From: Anthopleura xanthogrammica
Lineage: Eukaryota; Cnidaria; Anthozoa; Actiniaria; Actiniidae
Assembly (NCBI GenBank): GCA_964019055.1
Contig: OZ025209.1
Location: 15,797,351-15,861,350, forward strand
Direction: 5' to 3'
DNA: 64,000 nt
The notes under the pieces: generated by a model
Seen by the model: the letters and a program-made list of their open reading frames with translations, nothing else
Told to the model about the DNA's origin: nothing
Databases searched by the model: none
Made by a program: the position numbers and the translations under genes
Part shown: positions 39,765 to 50,568 of the stretch, piece after piece
Layout: every line of letters begins with the position of its first letter
Position numbering within the stretch: position 1 is the stretch's first letter

Positions 39765-42063
39765 ATGGCAAAAGTCCACACATCACGTAACCCGGAGCTT
39801 GTGCCCGGTATTGGCCGATACAGTCGCTCAACTATTTACAAAAAGAGGGCACTGTACAAGCGTAAGAAGACTGGTGTCAAGAAGGTAGTGAAAGAACAGG
39901 AGAAGTTCAAGCGTAAGGAGATTGGAGGAGACAAGAATGGTGGTTCAAGGGTTGTTCCTGTTAAGAGAGAGGTATGTCGCTGTTTGTTTACAAGGAAGTT
40001 ACTGTTAGCCTTAGTATTTTTAACGTTTTTATGTACTCTGTGCTCTGAAATCTTTGACAATTAGACTCAGTGCTTTGGGTACAAGTTAATACCTGATGTC
40101 CAAGCAAAGTGTCTAATTGTTTTAGCATAAACCAAGTAATATTATAAGATAATTGGTATAAATCTCATTGTTGGAGTGTATACTTCACAAGGTCACAAAC
40201 TTTCTATTTCACCATTGGTATTGAAAATAAAGACTAAATCTATAGTTCCTTGCGCCATCTTGAAAGGTAGCTGCGACTTTGCATCGAAGTGAGACAAGGT
40301 GACCTTGTAATGACTGAGACATGAGTAATTGTTGTAGGTGTTAAAAAAGGTCTCTATCACTGCAAGGTCACCTCATGTCTCATCATACTGTATTTCTCCT
40401 AACCTTTTGTGTTAATGCCAATCTTTGCATATTTTATAACTACATGCAAGAATTGACGAAAGCACTTAAGAAGTTTAAGGGAACCATGTGGCGTACTGTA
40501 TATGCATTAATCACATTTGAGACTTTCAATGTATTTATTTCATAGTCTCGCTTCTACCCGACTGAAGATGTACCCAAGCCATTGGCCAACCGCAAGAAGC
40601 CTGGCAAAGCCAAGCTAAGACAAACCATTGTTCCTGGTACAGTTCTCATTCTCCTTGCTGGAAATCACCGAGGAAAGGTAAGACCTTATCTGGAAAATCG
40701 ATATAGTTGCACTACCTTTGGCACTAATTTTACTGTGATTCTTGTTCTCCAGAGAGTGGTATATTTAAAGCAGTTGGACTCTGGTCTTCTTCTAGTCACA
40801 GGTGAGGAATGTATAAATGCATTCTGCAAGTGCTTTTTTTACTGGGGTTCTCAACATTCTGCAAACTCAAACATTACAATTACTTGTTGTGAAATTGGTT
40901 TTCTGCTGTCATGGCAGTGAACCAGTGGGCAACTTGTATCACAGAGTTAGCAGAATACTAAGAATTGCAGTAAAGAAAGATTGCAGTTCATATGGGAAAC
41001 AATGGTAGTGTGGATAAAGAATCTCAATACAAGTCATTTTTTCCAATCGAAGACTTTTTGATCTACATCCCCATTCTCATAATGGAAAAGTAATCTTTTG
41101 AAGGCTTTATTTTACAGTCAAACTCACCCATACATTGCTAATGAAGTTCAATTTACTGGATTAATGAAAGTTTTATGATGTAATTAATTTTAAAATCAAA
41201 TATATTAAAACCAAATTGATTCTTTTAAGCTTCATAAGACTGCATAGGTTAGCCATAGGAATAAAAAGTTGGTATAGCATTGGTGCACTCGCCTTTCATC
41301 TCTGGGTATTGGTTTGATTGCTGGACTTAGCATCACATGGAAGTAGAGATTGTAAGGTCTCTCCCGTGATTCAAGGGTTTTTCTCCAGTTTTCCAGTTTG
41401 CTCCCTCCACAAAACCCAACAAGCTAAATTCCAACTCAGTCTGTGAGTTAGCTGTGCCCTGACTTAGAACAGCCCTGATGTTGTTTCGGTATATTGTCAA
41501 AATGGAATGCCTAAGAAGAAGTTCTCAGATACAGTATGTCTAAAGGTACATTTAAATTTCCCAGGACCCTACAAAGTTAATGGTGTTCCCATGAGAAGAG
41601 TCGCTCAGTCATACGTCATAGCAACATCCACAGTTCTTGACATCAGTAAGGTTACTTTACCTGATAACCTTAATGACGATTACTTCAAACGGGAACCCAA
41701 GAAGAAGAGGAGAACAGAAGACATGTTTGAAGATACTGAGGAGGTAGGAAATATTTCATGAGTAGATATTGCATATCTTGTTTCCCCCCAATATCATTTG
41801 CAAGGCAATGTACCTCATAACCTTACTTGTGATTTTGTTGCACGATTGAAGAATAATGTTGCAAAGGTTACATAAACTAATAATAAAATGCTAATAAATG
41901 GTTGTTTTAGGACAAAAAAGTGAGCGACAAACGTATTGGGGACCAGAAGACAGTAGACGATCAAGTACTACCTTTAGTCTCCAATGTTGCCCACATGAAG
42001 AAGTACCTTAAAACTCTGTTCTCTCTGCGACAGGGCCAATATCCACATGAAATGAAGTTCTGA
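39765..42063 (+). CDS. RPL6: 60S ribosomal protein L6 (eL6), 5 coding exons
   Basis: eL6 is a structural protein of the large ribosomal subunit. Coding exons are 39765-39971, 40546-40677, 40753-40801, 41565-41743 and 41911-42063, totalling 720 nt and 239 residues, all with GT-AG borders. The basic N-terminus begins [20 protein letters not shown]. The conserved eL6 core follows: [13 protein letters not shown], the KOW-like [39 protein letters not shown] and [18 protein letters not shown]. The C-terminus [17 protein letters not shown]...YPHEMKF matches the family end. It is shorter than human, which has an extended repetitive N-terminus. AATAAA follows at about 42087. Introns carry an inverted-repeat element (40839-40974), a hairpin (40287-40385) and a SINE-like copy (41258-41440). 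Confidence 0.96.
40287..40385. repeat. Inverted repeat in RPL6 intron 1
   Basis: GTGAGACAAGGTGACCTTG on the left pairs with CAAGGTCACCTCATGTCTC on the right over about 95 bp. No C/D or H/ACA boxes are placed convincingly, so I read it as a mobile-element remnant rather than a snoRNA. Confidence 0.5.
40839..40974. mobile_element. MITE family 'TTACTGCGATTCTCAATATTCTGC', copy 1
   Basis: The left end TTTACTGGGGTTCTCAACAT...TCTGCAAACTC and right end GAGTTAGCAGAATACTAAG...GCAGTAAA are inverted. It is a diverged copy of the element at 58801-58993. It begins about 37 bp after the exon 3 donor of RPL6. Confidence 0.7.
41258..41440 (+). mobile_element. tRNA-derived SINE-like element in an RPL6 intron
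   Basis: A tRNA-like head with a box-B-like GGTTTGATTGC near 41310 is followed by a body shared with 36690-36800 (CATCACATGGAAGTAGAG, TCTCCCGTGATTCAAGGG, CACAAAACCCAACAAGC). The box A match is weak. Two copies sharing the body support a dispersed repeat. Confidence 0.5.
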
Positions 42064-42364
42064 GCAAGCCCAGACGCTATTAAATCAATAAAAACAACTT
42101 GTGCATAGTCTTGCTTGTTCTTTATTTGTTTCAAATAGTTCATGTTATAGAAGTACCTGTCTTTGCAGCACGTTCCCGATGCAGCTCAATTTCAATGATA
42201 AAACAAATAGCAATACTTCATGTTCACTAACAATAGCATTGTGATGTTAATATGCCAACTATTTTCACAAAAGCTCTTCACAAGTTGTTTTGTTTTACCA
42301 GCCAATCCATCTCTGGTTGGCACATAAATTGCATTGTCAGGCTTATGTCACATGAAGTATTGCT
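42064..42364. other. RPL6 3' region, convergent spacer to DDX55
   Basis: Holds the RPL6 polyadenylation signal (AATAAA about 42087). No gene was seen. Confidence 0.5.
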
Positions 42365-42515
42365 AAAGATCCCTTGCAGCACTTCAGAAAATAGCTCCAT
42401 TTGGAGGACAAAACAATAGAAGAAATAAAAAACAAAACAAATCCTTGGAGATTGAAAATATTTTTTTTAGCCCTCCACATTGAGCTGCTTTGACATCACA
42501 TGCAAGGGGTCTAAC
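42365..42515. mobile_element. MITE family 'AGACCCCTTGCA', copy between RPL6 and DDX55
   Basis: Left end AGATCCCTTGCAGCACTTCA and right end CACATGCAAGGGGTCT are inverted. Subterminal TTTGGAGGACAAAACAATAG and TTGAGCTGCTTTGACATCAC match the copies at 21047 and 57234. About 150 bp, lying between two convergent genes. Confidence 0.8.
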
Positions 42516-42588
42516 TGTGCCTTTAACCACCTCTTGCTCCCTCCCCCTGATCCCTTCTCCATAAATTTTGAACAAGAAGCTCAATATT

Positions 42589-45500
42589 TCAAGTGCTATC
42601 TGTCTTTTCCTCTGACCCTACAAACTGATCATCAAATTCTTCTTTACTTATTTTCCCAGTTTTTAACTTCTTTACTAAACGTGCTTCGGTAGCCAGTTCA
42701 TCAAGATCATTCTCATCAAACTGATGTTTCTGCTTCCGTTTGAATTCCTGTCTCGCCTTTCTTTTCGCTCTTGTAATACTCCTATCTTTCCTCTTAGACC
42801 ATGATGTAGATTCATTCCCTATTTTTCGTTTTCTGTTTTGTTTAGTTTTTGGATCCCCATCCTTCTGGGACTCTAATTTGGTTTGTCGTTGTCGTTCCCG
42901 TATTTTTTCCTGATAAGGAATTTTGTCAAAGTCTATCTCTGTAGCAGTGAAGCCTTGGATTGTAACATCTTTTAGTTCAGGCATCTTGGGTAGTCTTAGA
43001 AGCCCAAATCCTTCTGCTAATCGTCCAAGATCTAAATCTAAAATAAATATAACATTTTTTAAATTTATTTATGACATTTACGGAGGATGACAATCCAAAG
43101 GAAACAGAATAGGACGTGATCCCTTACAAAGCAGTGTTTCCAATTTGGGAACAATACCATTATAAGGGGGAAAAATTAAAATTATGAGGACTTGGACCTC
43201 TTGACAAAAATGGCTGCCACTCCCTTGGACTTGGATGTTCTTTAAAAATTAAAATACTGTCAACTAGCTTACCTTTGAATCTGAAGATCAAACTACACTC
43301 GTGTTTTCGGTATGACTGAACAAAGGAAACAAATGCTTTGGTTCCTTTTTCAAATAAATCCCTGAAAGAAAAACAAAGTTGAAGGTGAGTGCACCACCAC
43401 TACACTACCCTCGATTCCTAACCATGAGAACTTCATAAATTAGACACAAATAAACAGACGTCCATCAGACTGAAATCCTCCACAAATTCCTGTCTCCCTT
43501 GGTGACATGAATCAATTTAGTCTCAGCAGCAAAATACCTATCTTTTGTAGCCAACTTCTTAAGCTTTGGTATAAGGTTAGGGAAATCTTTATTCATTTCG
43601 AGTTTCTGTAAGGGCACCTGCAAGTTACAAAGACTACAATGTTAAATTTTTATACTTCCATATTGCAAAATTCTGTAATTTTCTGGCCAGAATCAGAAAA
43701 AATTAAAATGTGAAAAAACTGTCTTTGAATTCACAAAACTGCCTCTTAAAATTTTCCTGGGTTTTAAGAGTACTAGACTCTTATGCTTGTAGTTCAGGTT
43801 TTTTTCAGAGAAAGATTAGCTTGAAGAAACAAGATGCACATCTTTATATCAAAAAATATTCTTACCTTTTGGTTTATTGATATAAATTCAACATACGAGT
43901 CTTCTTGAGGAAGAAGGAAAACAACAGCATTTCCTGTGAGAAAACAAAAGCCATTGTATTGTTTAAGATGATATACAATATGATTATCGTATGATGTGAT
44001 GAGAACTGCTGTAAATGGATGAGCTACTGATGGAATTAAAGAAGCATAACCTAAAATTCTAATTCCGGTGAATACTCTAAATTCAGTATCTGCAGCCTGG
44101 GCAGATCCAGGATTTTCTTCAGGGAGGGGTGCTGCATATTGGAAGAGCACCCATACAAGGAAAATGCTGAACAAAAAAAATTATATCATCCAATTAAGAA
44201 AGAGAAACTTATTATGTATTGGTTGTCTTCAAAGGTACCGCTGTCATATATTTTAGGACCCTGCCTAATTTTGAAGTACCACCATCCTTAAAATACTAGT
44301 TGCAGATGCTAACCTTCATTTCCTATTCTTGCTGTTCTTCCACATCTATGTACAAAAGCACTAACAAGAAAACCATTTCCTTATGATAAGTATGTAAAGT
44401 CATAATTTGTCAAATTAACTTTGTGTATTAGTCTGTGGTATATTACAAATCTTGCTTCAACTGCGCTTACAAGTAAATTGACAGTTGCTTTTCACCATAT
44501 CATCATTATCATCACAGCCACCACTGTGACCTCCTCCTCCTCTGCCGTCACCACCATCACCACCACAACCACCATTCATCACTATCATTACCACAGTCAT
44601 CATCATCATCGCCAACACCACCATTAGCATTTTTATTTATTTTTATTTATTTTTATTTATTTTTATTTATTTATAACAATGTTTAATTAAGCAGGAGGCT
44701 CACATCACCGAGGTGTTTTTCAGAGAGGTCCTGCTATAATAATATGCTATATAAATGTATAATATAATAATCTAAATAAATCTAAATAATCTAAATATAA
44801 AAATATAAGTATATATTAAAACTAAAAACAAAGCTATCGAAATACGCATAAAATATATCTAAGTATCACTAAAAGTATATAAAAAATAAATTTAAATTAA
44901 AAACGATTTGAAAACATTAAGGCTAGATGCCTGTCGGACAGCAATATCTAAGTTGTTCCAGTCACCAGCATTACCACTATCATCATTATCATCAGCATTG
45001 ATCATCATTTTATTGTCATATACATCAGCTACAACTGTACTTGTTCATAGGACTGTACAAATCTAAAGATATTATATGACTTGTAATGATAAATATATAA
45101 CATAACTTAATTTTTGGATCTAACATACTTTGCACTGCTGGGAGGGTCATATTGTATGACCCAGTTGACTTCTGGGATATCAACCCCTCTCGCCATAACA
45201 TCAGTACAGACAAGAACACCACTGGAATGACAATTAACAGTATGTAAAGAAAACTGTTACAGGAGATTAGAGGGTCTGAAGATAGCAGGGGCTTGCAAAA
45301 CCTTATTCTCATTCTGTCTTAGGGACTGAGGATGGGTTAAATTTCGAGGCTTAATACACCTTCTTGGAATAGTAAAATTGGAGACAACAATTATTGATGT
45401 CTTTAGCTTTGGCATAATGTTTTGCCCATTTCAGACCATGTGTCATTCCCTTGAGTATCACTTCTTTGTTTAAATGCAAATGAAACAAAGAATCTTATTC

Positions 45501-48500
45501 CCAAAGGAATGACACTAAATGTCTGAAATGGGCAAAACAAATGCCCTAGCTAAAGAGATATATATAAACTGTACCTTTCTAGTTTCCTAAACTTGTCAAA
45601 GATTTTGTGTCTGTTGGATTTCATCTGTCCGTGAAGAGCCATTACAGTAACACTGGGAATAAACCTTCAACAACAAAAAATGAAAATATTATATAAGAAA
45701 CTGTAGTCTCATTTTTAAATTTACAAAAGAAACCTTACCACAAGGAAGAGAACTAACAAACTCAACATACTCATACTCAGGGGCGGATCCAGTGGATGGG
45801 TGCATGCATCCTCCCTGCATCCACCCCTCCCTGGGTCAATTTTGTGCCCCTACTTTGCCAATTACAAGACATCTGACATAAGGTTCAATCTTATGTGCAG
45901 AACAGATGTGTTAGTCATGAAAAAGTAGAAAATGTTTCAATACAACATATACTTACTTAGTTAAAGCTTTACCAAAATAGTTAACAGAAGCACAAGTACT
46001 GAAGAAAACCATGTGTTTTTGATCCTACAATAAAATAAAATAAACCTGACGATATGCTTAAAACAAGTTTATTACTATACTGAGAACAGTACTAGCTTTA
46101 ACAACACTGATATTTTGTATTCTTTTAGTAATAAGTTAAAGGAAAAAAAATGGTACCTTTCTTTCTCTAAGGAAGCCTATGAGCTGAGAAAACTTTTCTT
46201 CACTTTCACAGATCTGTAAAACAAGCCATGCAAAGAAAATAATAATATTATTATTGACAGCGTTCTTTATTGTATCCATTGATGAAGGTTTCAAGATCAT
46301 ATCTTACCATATAAAAGTTGTTTAGGGATGATGGTGTTCTCTGGGAAGACTGAAAGGGGTAAAAAATATTAATGATTATAAAAAAGTAGTAGAACGGACA
46401 ACAAGTGATGATGATGACAATGATGGTTCTGTCAGTTGATGAAGATGATTACTGGTTAATAAGAGACTAGTATGTAAGAGGGAAAAATGGGGGGGGGGGG
46501 AGGGTTATAGCCTCCAACCCTACTAGTCTCGGTGGTCCCTGGATAATGATATTTATGACCATGACAGGAAGGAAAGGAAGGAAAACTGTCTAGTATCAAA
46601 GAGATAATGATTTTAAATAATTATACCTTCTTTCTGGTTTGTTTTTCTGTGACTGTTACCCTTACTGGGTTTCTTAGCCCTGCTCTTACCAATGCTTCCA
46701 CCTCATCTGTCTGAGTTGCAGAGAACAATCCCTAAAACACATTACAGAATTACAATCAAAATTGATAGAAATCTGTAACTGCTTAAAAGCCAAGGCCACA
46801 AATTGGATGCAGAACCCATGTCATTTGGTCCACCACCTTGCAAATGCATCTGTGCTGCTTGCATCTAGTGATATCTAAGCTTTATTGGCTATATATTCCA
46901 CATTAAAGCTACAGTTGATTTAAAAAAAACATTTTTTATCATGGCTTACTGTTCGTCTTTGTTTTGGAAGAAACCCTAAGATGGAGTTGATGCTAGAAAA
47001 ATGCAACAAGAACAAAGATAAGGCTTTAATATTTATTTTCATAAATAACTTATTTTCTCTTGACAGAGTAGCCACAATATCTCTCATTACCTTGATTCAA
47101 ACCCCAAGTCGAGTAGACGATCAGCTTCATCAAGAACAAGAACTTCCTGAAAGATAAAGCAGGTATATGTTTTATGAGTGGTGGCGTAGCAAGAGTCATA
47201 GATGGAGTTGTCTACAAACATACATACTGTATGGGGGCAACTTAGATCAATTACTTTCATTGCTCCATAACAGAGGCATCTTTTTTCCCTCATCACCCCC
47301 CTACCCCCTTTTGATCCTCCTGTTCATTCTCCTCTTCATCCTCCTTCTTCTCCTACCCCTTTACTTACTAAGGATTTTAAATGTGCTCCTAAATCTATCC
47401 CATGCTGGTGCTGTCTTGTTAAAAGATCCTCCAGTCTTCCTGGTGTTCCAACTATGATGTTACCACTAAAGATTAAAATGAATTTAAGCCATCTTAACCC
47501 AACCAAGATTATTTATCGGACCCTCACCCACATTAATGTTCTGTTTCAAGCACTACTGACAAACAAAAGAAATCATACTCAAGGGAACGATGTATTTTAA
47601 GCTGGTGATCAACTTCCTTACTTCAATGTTATCATTGCCATTATTCATCCATATAAGCATGAAAATCATCATTATCACCATCATGCATCATCATCATCAC
47701 CACTACCACCACCACTATAATCATTATCAGCATTATCATCACCATCATCATCATGATTCATCATTAACAACATCATGATTCATCATCATCACCATCACCA
47801 TTCATTATTAAAAACATCATCGTTCATGATCATCATCAACATCATCATCATCATCATCATCATCACCACCACCATCATCATCACCATTCATTATCATCAA
47901 CATCATCCTTATCATTATGATCATTATCTTTATTTATCAAAGCAATTAACTAACCCATTATCTTTGAAGTTCTTTATATCAGTTGATGTTTCTGCTCCAC
48001 CAATAAAAAGCATTTGTCTGGAAAAATGACAAGGGAAAGAATTCAAAATCAAATCTCAACATGTCAGCTATGACATCACAAAAATGTTTACCTGAGTTTT
48101 GCTGTTCCTTCTGTAAAATTACCAAGAACTTCTTCAATCTGTTTTGCAAGTTCTCTTGTTGGTGTAATAATAAGAGCTCCAATCTACATGTTGAAGATGA
48201 GTCTAGTTTAAAGATATTTCATAAAGTTTGTCTTGATGTTTGTGTGAGTGCTTAATACTTACATCATGTTTCTTTAATTTCTCTTCCCTGAAAATATAAG
48301 ATTAGTTTGCATTAACCTAAATACTACAAGAATGAGGTATCATTGTCATCATTATGCATCATCATCATCACTATTGATCATCACTATTGATCACCATTGG
48401 TCATCATCAACACCATCATCAATCACTGTCATCATCAACTTCATCCCCCCCCCCTCGTCAACACCATCAGAACATGCTACCACCACTAAATCATCAACAA

Positions 48501-49610
48501 GTAATAATCATCACCATCTTTTTCACTATCCTTATCTTGATATCACCACCATCAAGATCATCATTATAATTATGGTATGCTTCACGTACTTCATCATCAC
48601 CATTAATTATTATACCATCATCACCACTTTGACATTTAATTCATTTTATTAACTGTCATAAAATCTAAATACCTACCTTCTCATCAACATTTCTATAATT
48701 GGAATCACAAAAGCAAGAGTCTTCCCTGAACCTGTCACCTAAACAAAAGAAAAACAGCCTACTTAATCTACAGATAAATGCCACCACAACATTGCACCTT
48801 GTGCATATGTGCCAACCTCTGCAACTGTTGCACACAATGATGCAAATGTTCATAAAACAGAGATCTAATTCTGCAAAAGGCAATGCAACAATTTTTTTTG
48901 ATGTCAAGAGACAGGAGATGACATGATGGTCTCTGCTAATGAAATGTGATTCTTCTGTAACCCAAATGATGTGTTGGTATTGTGATATCACTGCCATCAC
49001 TACATGAGTGGGAAACATACAGTACTGACTTATAGCACATACATGATACAGTATGCGATAACATTGAAATCCCTTGGCGTTCTGTTTGATAAAACCGTTG
49101 AATCAAAATGTGTTACAGTTAGATTAAGATAGGATATGACTATTCAAACAAAATGTGCTCTAACAATGAAAATTTTGTATGTGGAAGATAACTTACAGCC
49201 TCCACAGCAACATCTTTATTGGACATGAATAATGGGATAGCTGCAGCCTGATGGGAAAGAAATAAAAAGAAAATATCAGAACCAATCAGATTGCTGTATT
49301 TATCTTGACAGGCCTCTTCAATGGGAAATCACTCAAAACAATCCAACAATCAAAGCGAATACTTTGAGAAAGATCAAAGGGATTTCTCTCAAATCAAACA
49401 ACAACAACAACAATCATCACCAGACGTGTACACAATGCGTCATAAAAATATACACTAATCGCAAAAGAAAGAAAATAATTCGTGATTAGGTACAATATAA
49501 GATTCCTCACAAACCTGTACAGGTGTCATAGAAGTAAAGCCAAGTTTTTCGACAGATTTTAACGTCAAATCGCAAAGACCTGGCTTACAGTCCTTCCACG
49601 TGGCCGCCAT
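42589..49610 (-). CDS. DDX55: ATP-dependent RNA helicase DDX55 (Spb4 family), 20 exons
   Basis: DDX55/Spb4 is a nucleolar DEAD-box helicase needed for 60S subunit maturation. Exons in transcript order: 49610-49515, 49247-49197, 48738-48677, 48287-48263, 48183-48092, 48017-47955, 47465-47369, 47146-47091, 46992-46950, 46731-46627, 46349-46308, 46213-46157, 46024-45957, 45664-45575, 45221-45129, 44360-44314, 43933-43866, 43617-43538, 43361-43273, 43037-42589 (1773 nt, 590 residues; human about 600). Helicase motifs: Q motif [15 protein letters not shown] (52-56), Ia PTRELA (86-91), TPGR (137-140), II DEAD (168-171), III SAT (199-201), V ARGVD (326-330), [10 protein letters not shown] (351-358). 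DDX55-specific blocks include [31 protein letters not shown] and a Lys/Arg/Glu-rich tail with [19 protein letters not shown]. The start was chosen because it gives the short N-terminus of the family. Introns contain many CAT repeats. Confidence 0.96.
44505..44680. repeat. CAT/CAC-rich and (TTTAT)n low-complexity DNA in a DDX55 intron
   Basis: Imperfect CAT/CAC triplets up to about 44630, then several TTTTATTTA units. Confidence 0.85.
45396..45560. mobile_element. MITE family 'CAGACCATGTGTCATTCCC', copy 2
   Basis: Left arm TAATGTTTTGCCCATTTCAG plus ACCATGTGTCATTCCC. Right arm GGAATGACACTAAATGTCTG plus AAATGGGCAAAAC. Outer ends GTCTTTAGCTTTGGCA / GCCCTAGCTAAAGAGA. The right end lies about 13 bp from the donor of DDX55 exon 14 (45574-45573). 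Confidence 0.8.
45780..45856. mobile_element. Fragment of the 'CAGGGGCRTANCCAGG' family
   Basis: Starts CAGGGGCGGATCCAGTGG and ends around GTGCCCCTAC in a DDX55 intron. The ends are only partly matched. Confidence 0.4.
47640..47930. repeat. (CAT/CAC)n imperfect microsatellite in a DDX55 intron
   Basis: About 290 bp of CATCATCAC-type triplets, close to the donor of exon 6 (47954). His/Ile-rich frames across it are spurious. Confidence 0.9.
48340..48625. repeat. (CAT/CAC)n imperfect microsatellite in a DDX55 intron
   Basis: Second CATCAT-rich stretch, in the intron between exons 3 and 4, more degenerate than the one at 47640. Confidence 0.85.
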
Positions 49611-50568
49611 CTTGGTGCGCAGTACTCAATATATAAACAACACATCTGAGCACGTTTTGGGTGTATGAGAACGCTGACTCTCTAGACAGCGGGCTCGTAT
49701 GCAATACCAAAAAAAAAAAAAAATTATTGGGCGACGTTTTCTTTTTCATACAAAAAACGAATAGAAAAAGAAAATTCGTAATAATTGACATTTTAAAAAT
49801 ATATACATTTCGGGCTTGTGATACATAGAGTATATTAGCTTTGTTTTTTACATGAAGCATTTAAAAACAAAAACACAACAAAGCGAGAAAATGGTAAAAG
49901 AAGAATGAGTTCGCGTGCGGATTTTCACAACGGAAGTAAGGCTACTGGACGTCGCTTACCCGATGTAAAAATTTTCGCATAAAAGGTTATTTTTGGCGCA
50001 ATATTAATTTGTCTCTTAATTTTATTTTATTTCCAGCAGGGTTCTTTTAAATATACTTTTATTTTATTTTATTTGTCTCAAATATTTCTCTTTTACCAGC
50101 GTTGTTTTTAATTTTTCCAATTTATGCAAATATAAACCTTTTTGTATTTTGACAAGCAGACATTTTATGGACGCTACCACCATACTATGATTCATAACAT
50201 AGCGACGCAAAGTTTTTGTGGAATTTTAGTCTAAAAACCAAAAGAGGTCAAGCAGTGGCATCAAAATTATATGTTTTGCATCAACAGAGGAAACTATCTT
50301 GGCGTTATAACCCTTTTTGGCAGTTATTTTGCATTGCTGTTTTTGCCGCCTATTACTTTAGAATTCTCAATTTTGATTGGTTGCCTATGAGTTGTCCCCT
50401 CTTGTCCTTGCGGTCACTATGGTAATTCATGCGTCAGTTGTCACGTGATGAGGGACCGGTATGCAAGCCGCTTTACCGCGCCCTGTCTTGACGGCCATTT
50501 TGATCGAGAAGGAGTAGATTATTTGCAATTTTCATCTTCTTGAATCTCCTTTTTCTTCAGCCATCACC
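49611..50568. promoter_or_regulatory. Divergent DDX55 / 14-3-3 promoter region
   Basis: About 960 bp separate the two start codons on opposite strands. A 14-bp A run lies near 49710. Just upstream of the 14-3-3 ATG is a pyrimidine-rich leader (CTCCTTTTTCTTCAGCCATC). No TATA box is seen near either start. Confidence 0.45.

Noticed and set aside
40287..40385. Intronic snoRNA in RPL6
   Set aside because: A hairpin is present, but no convincing C/D or H/ACA boxes were found.
47640..48625. His/Ile-rich open frames in DDX55 introns
   Set aside because: They arise from CAT/CAC microsatellites.
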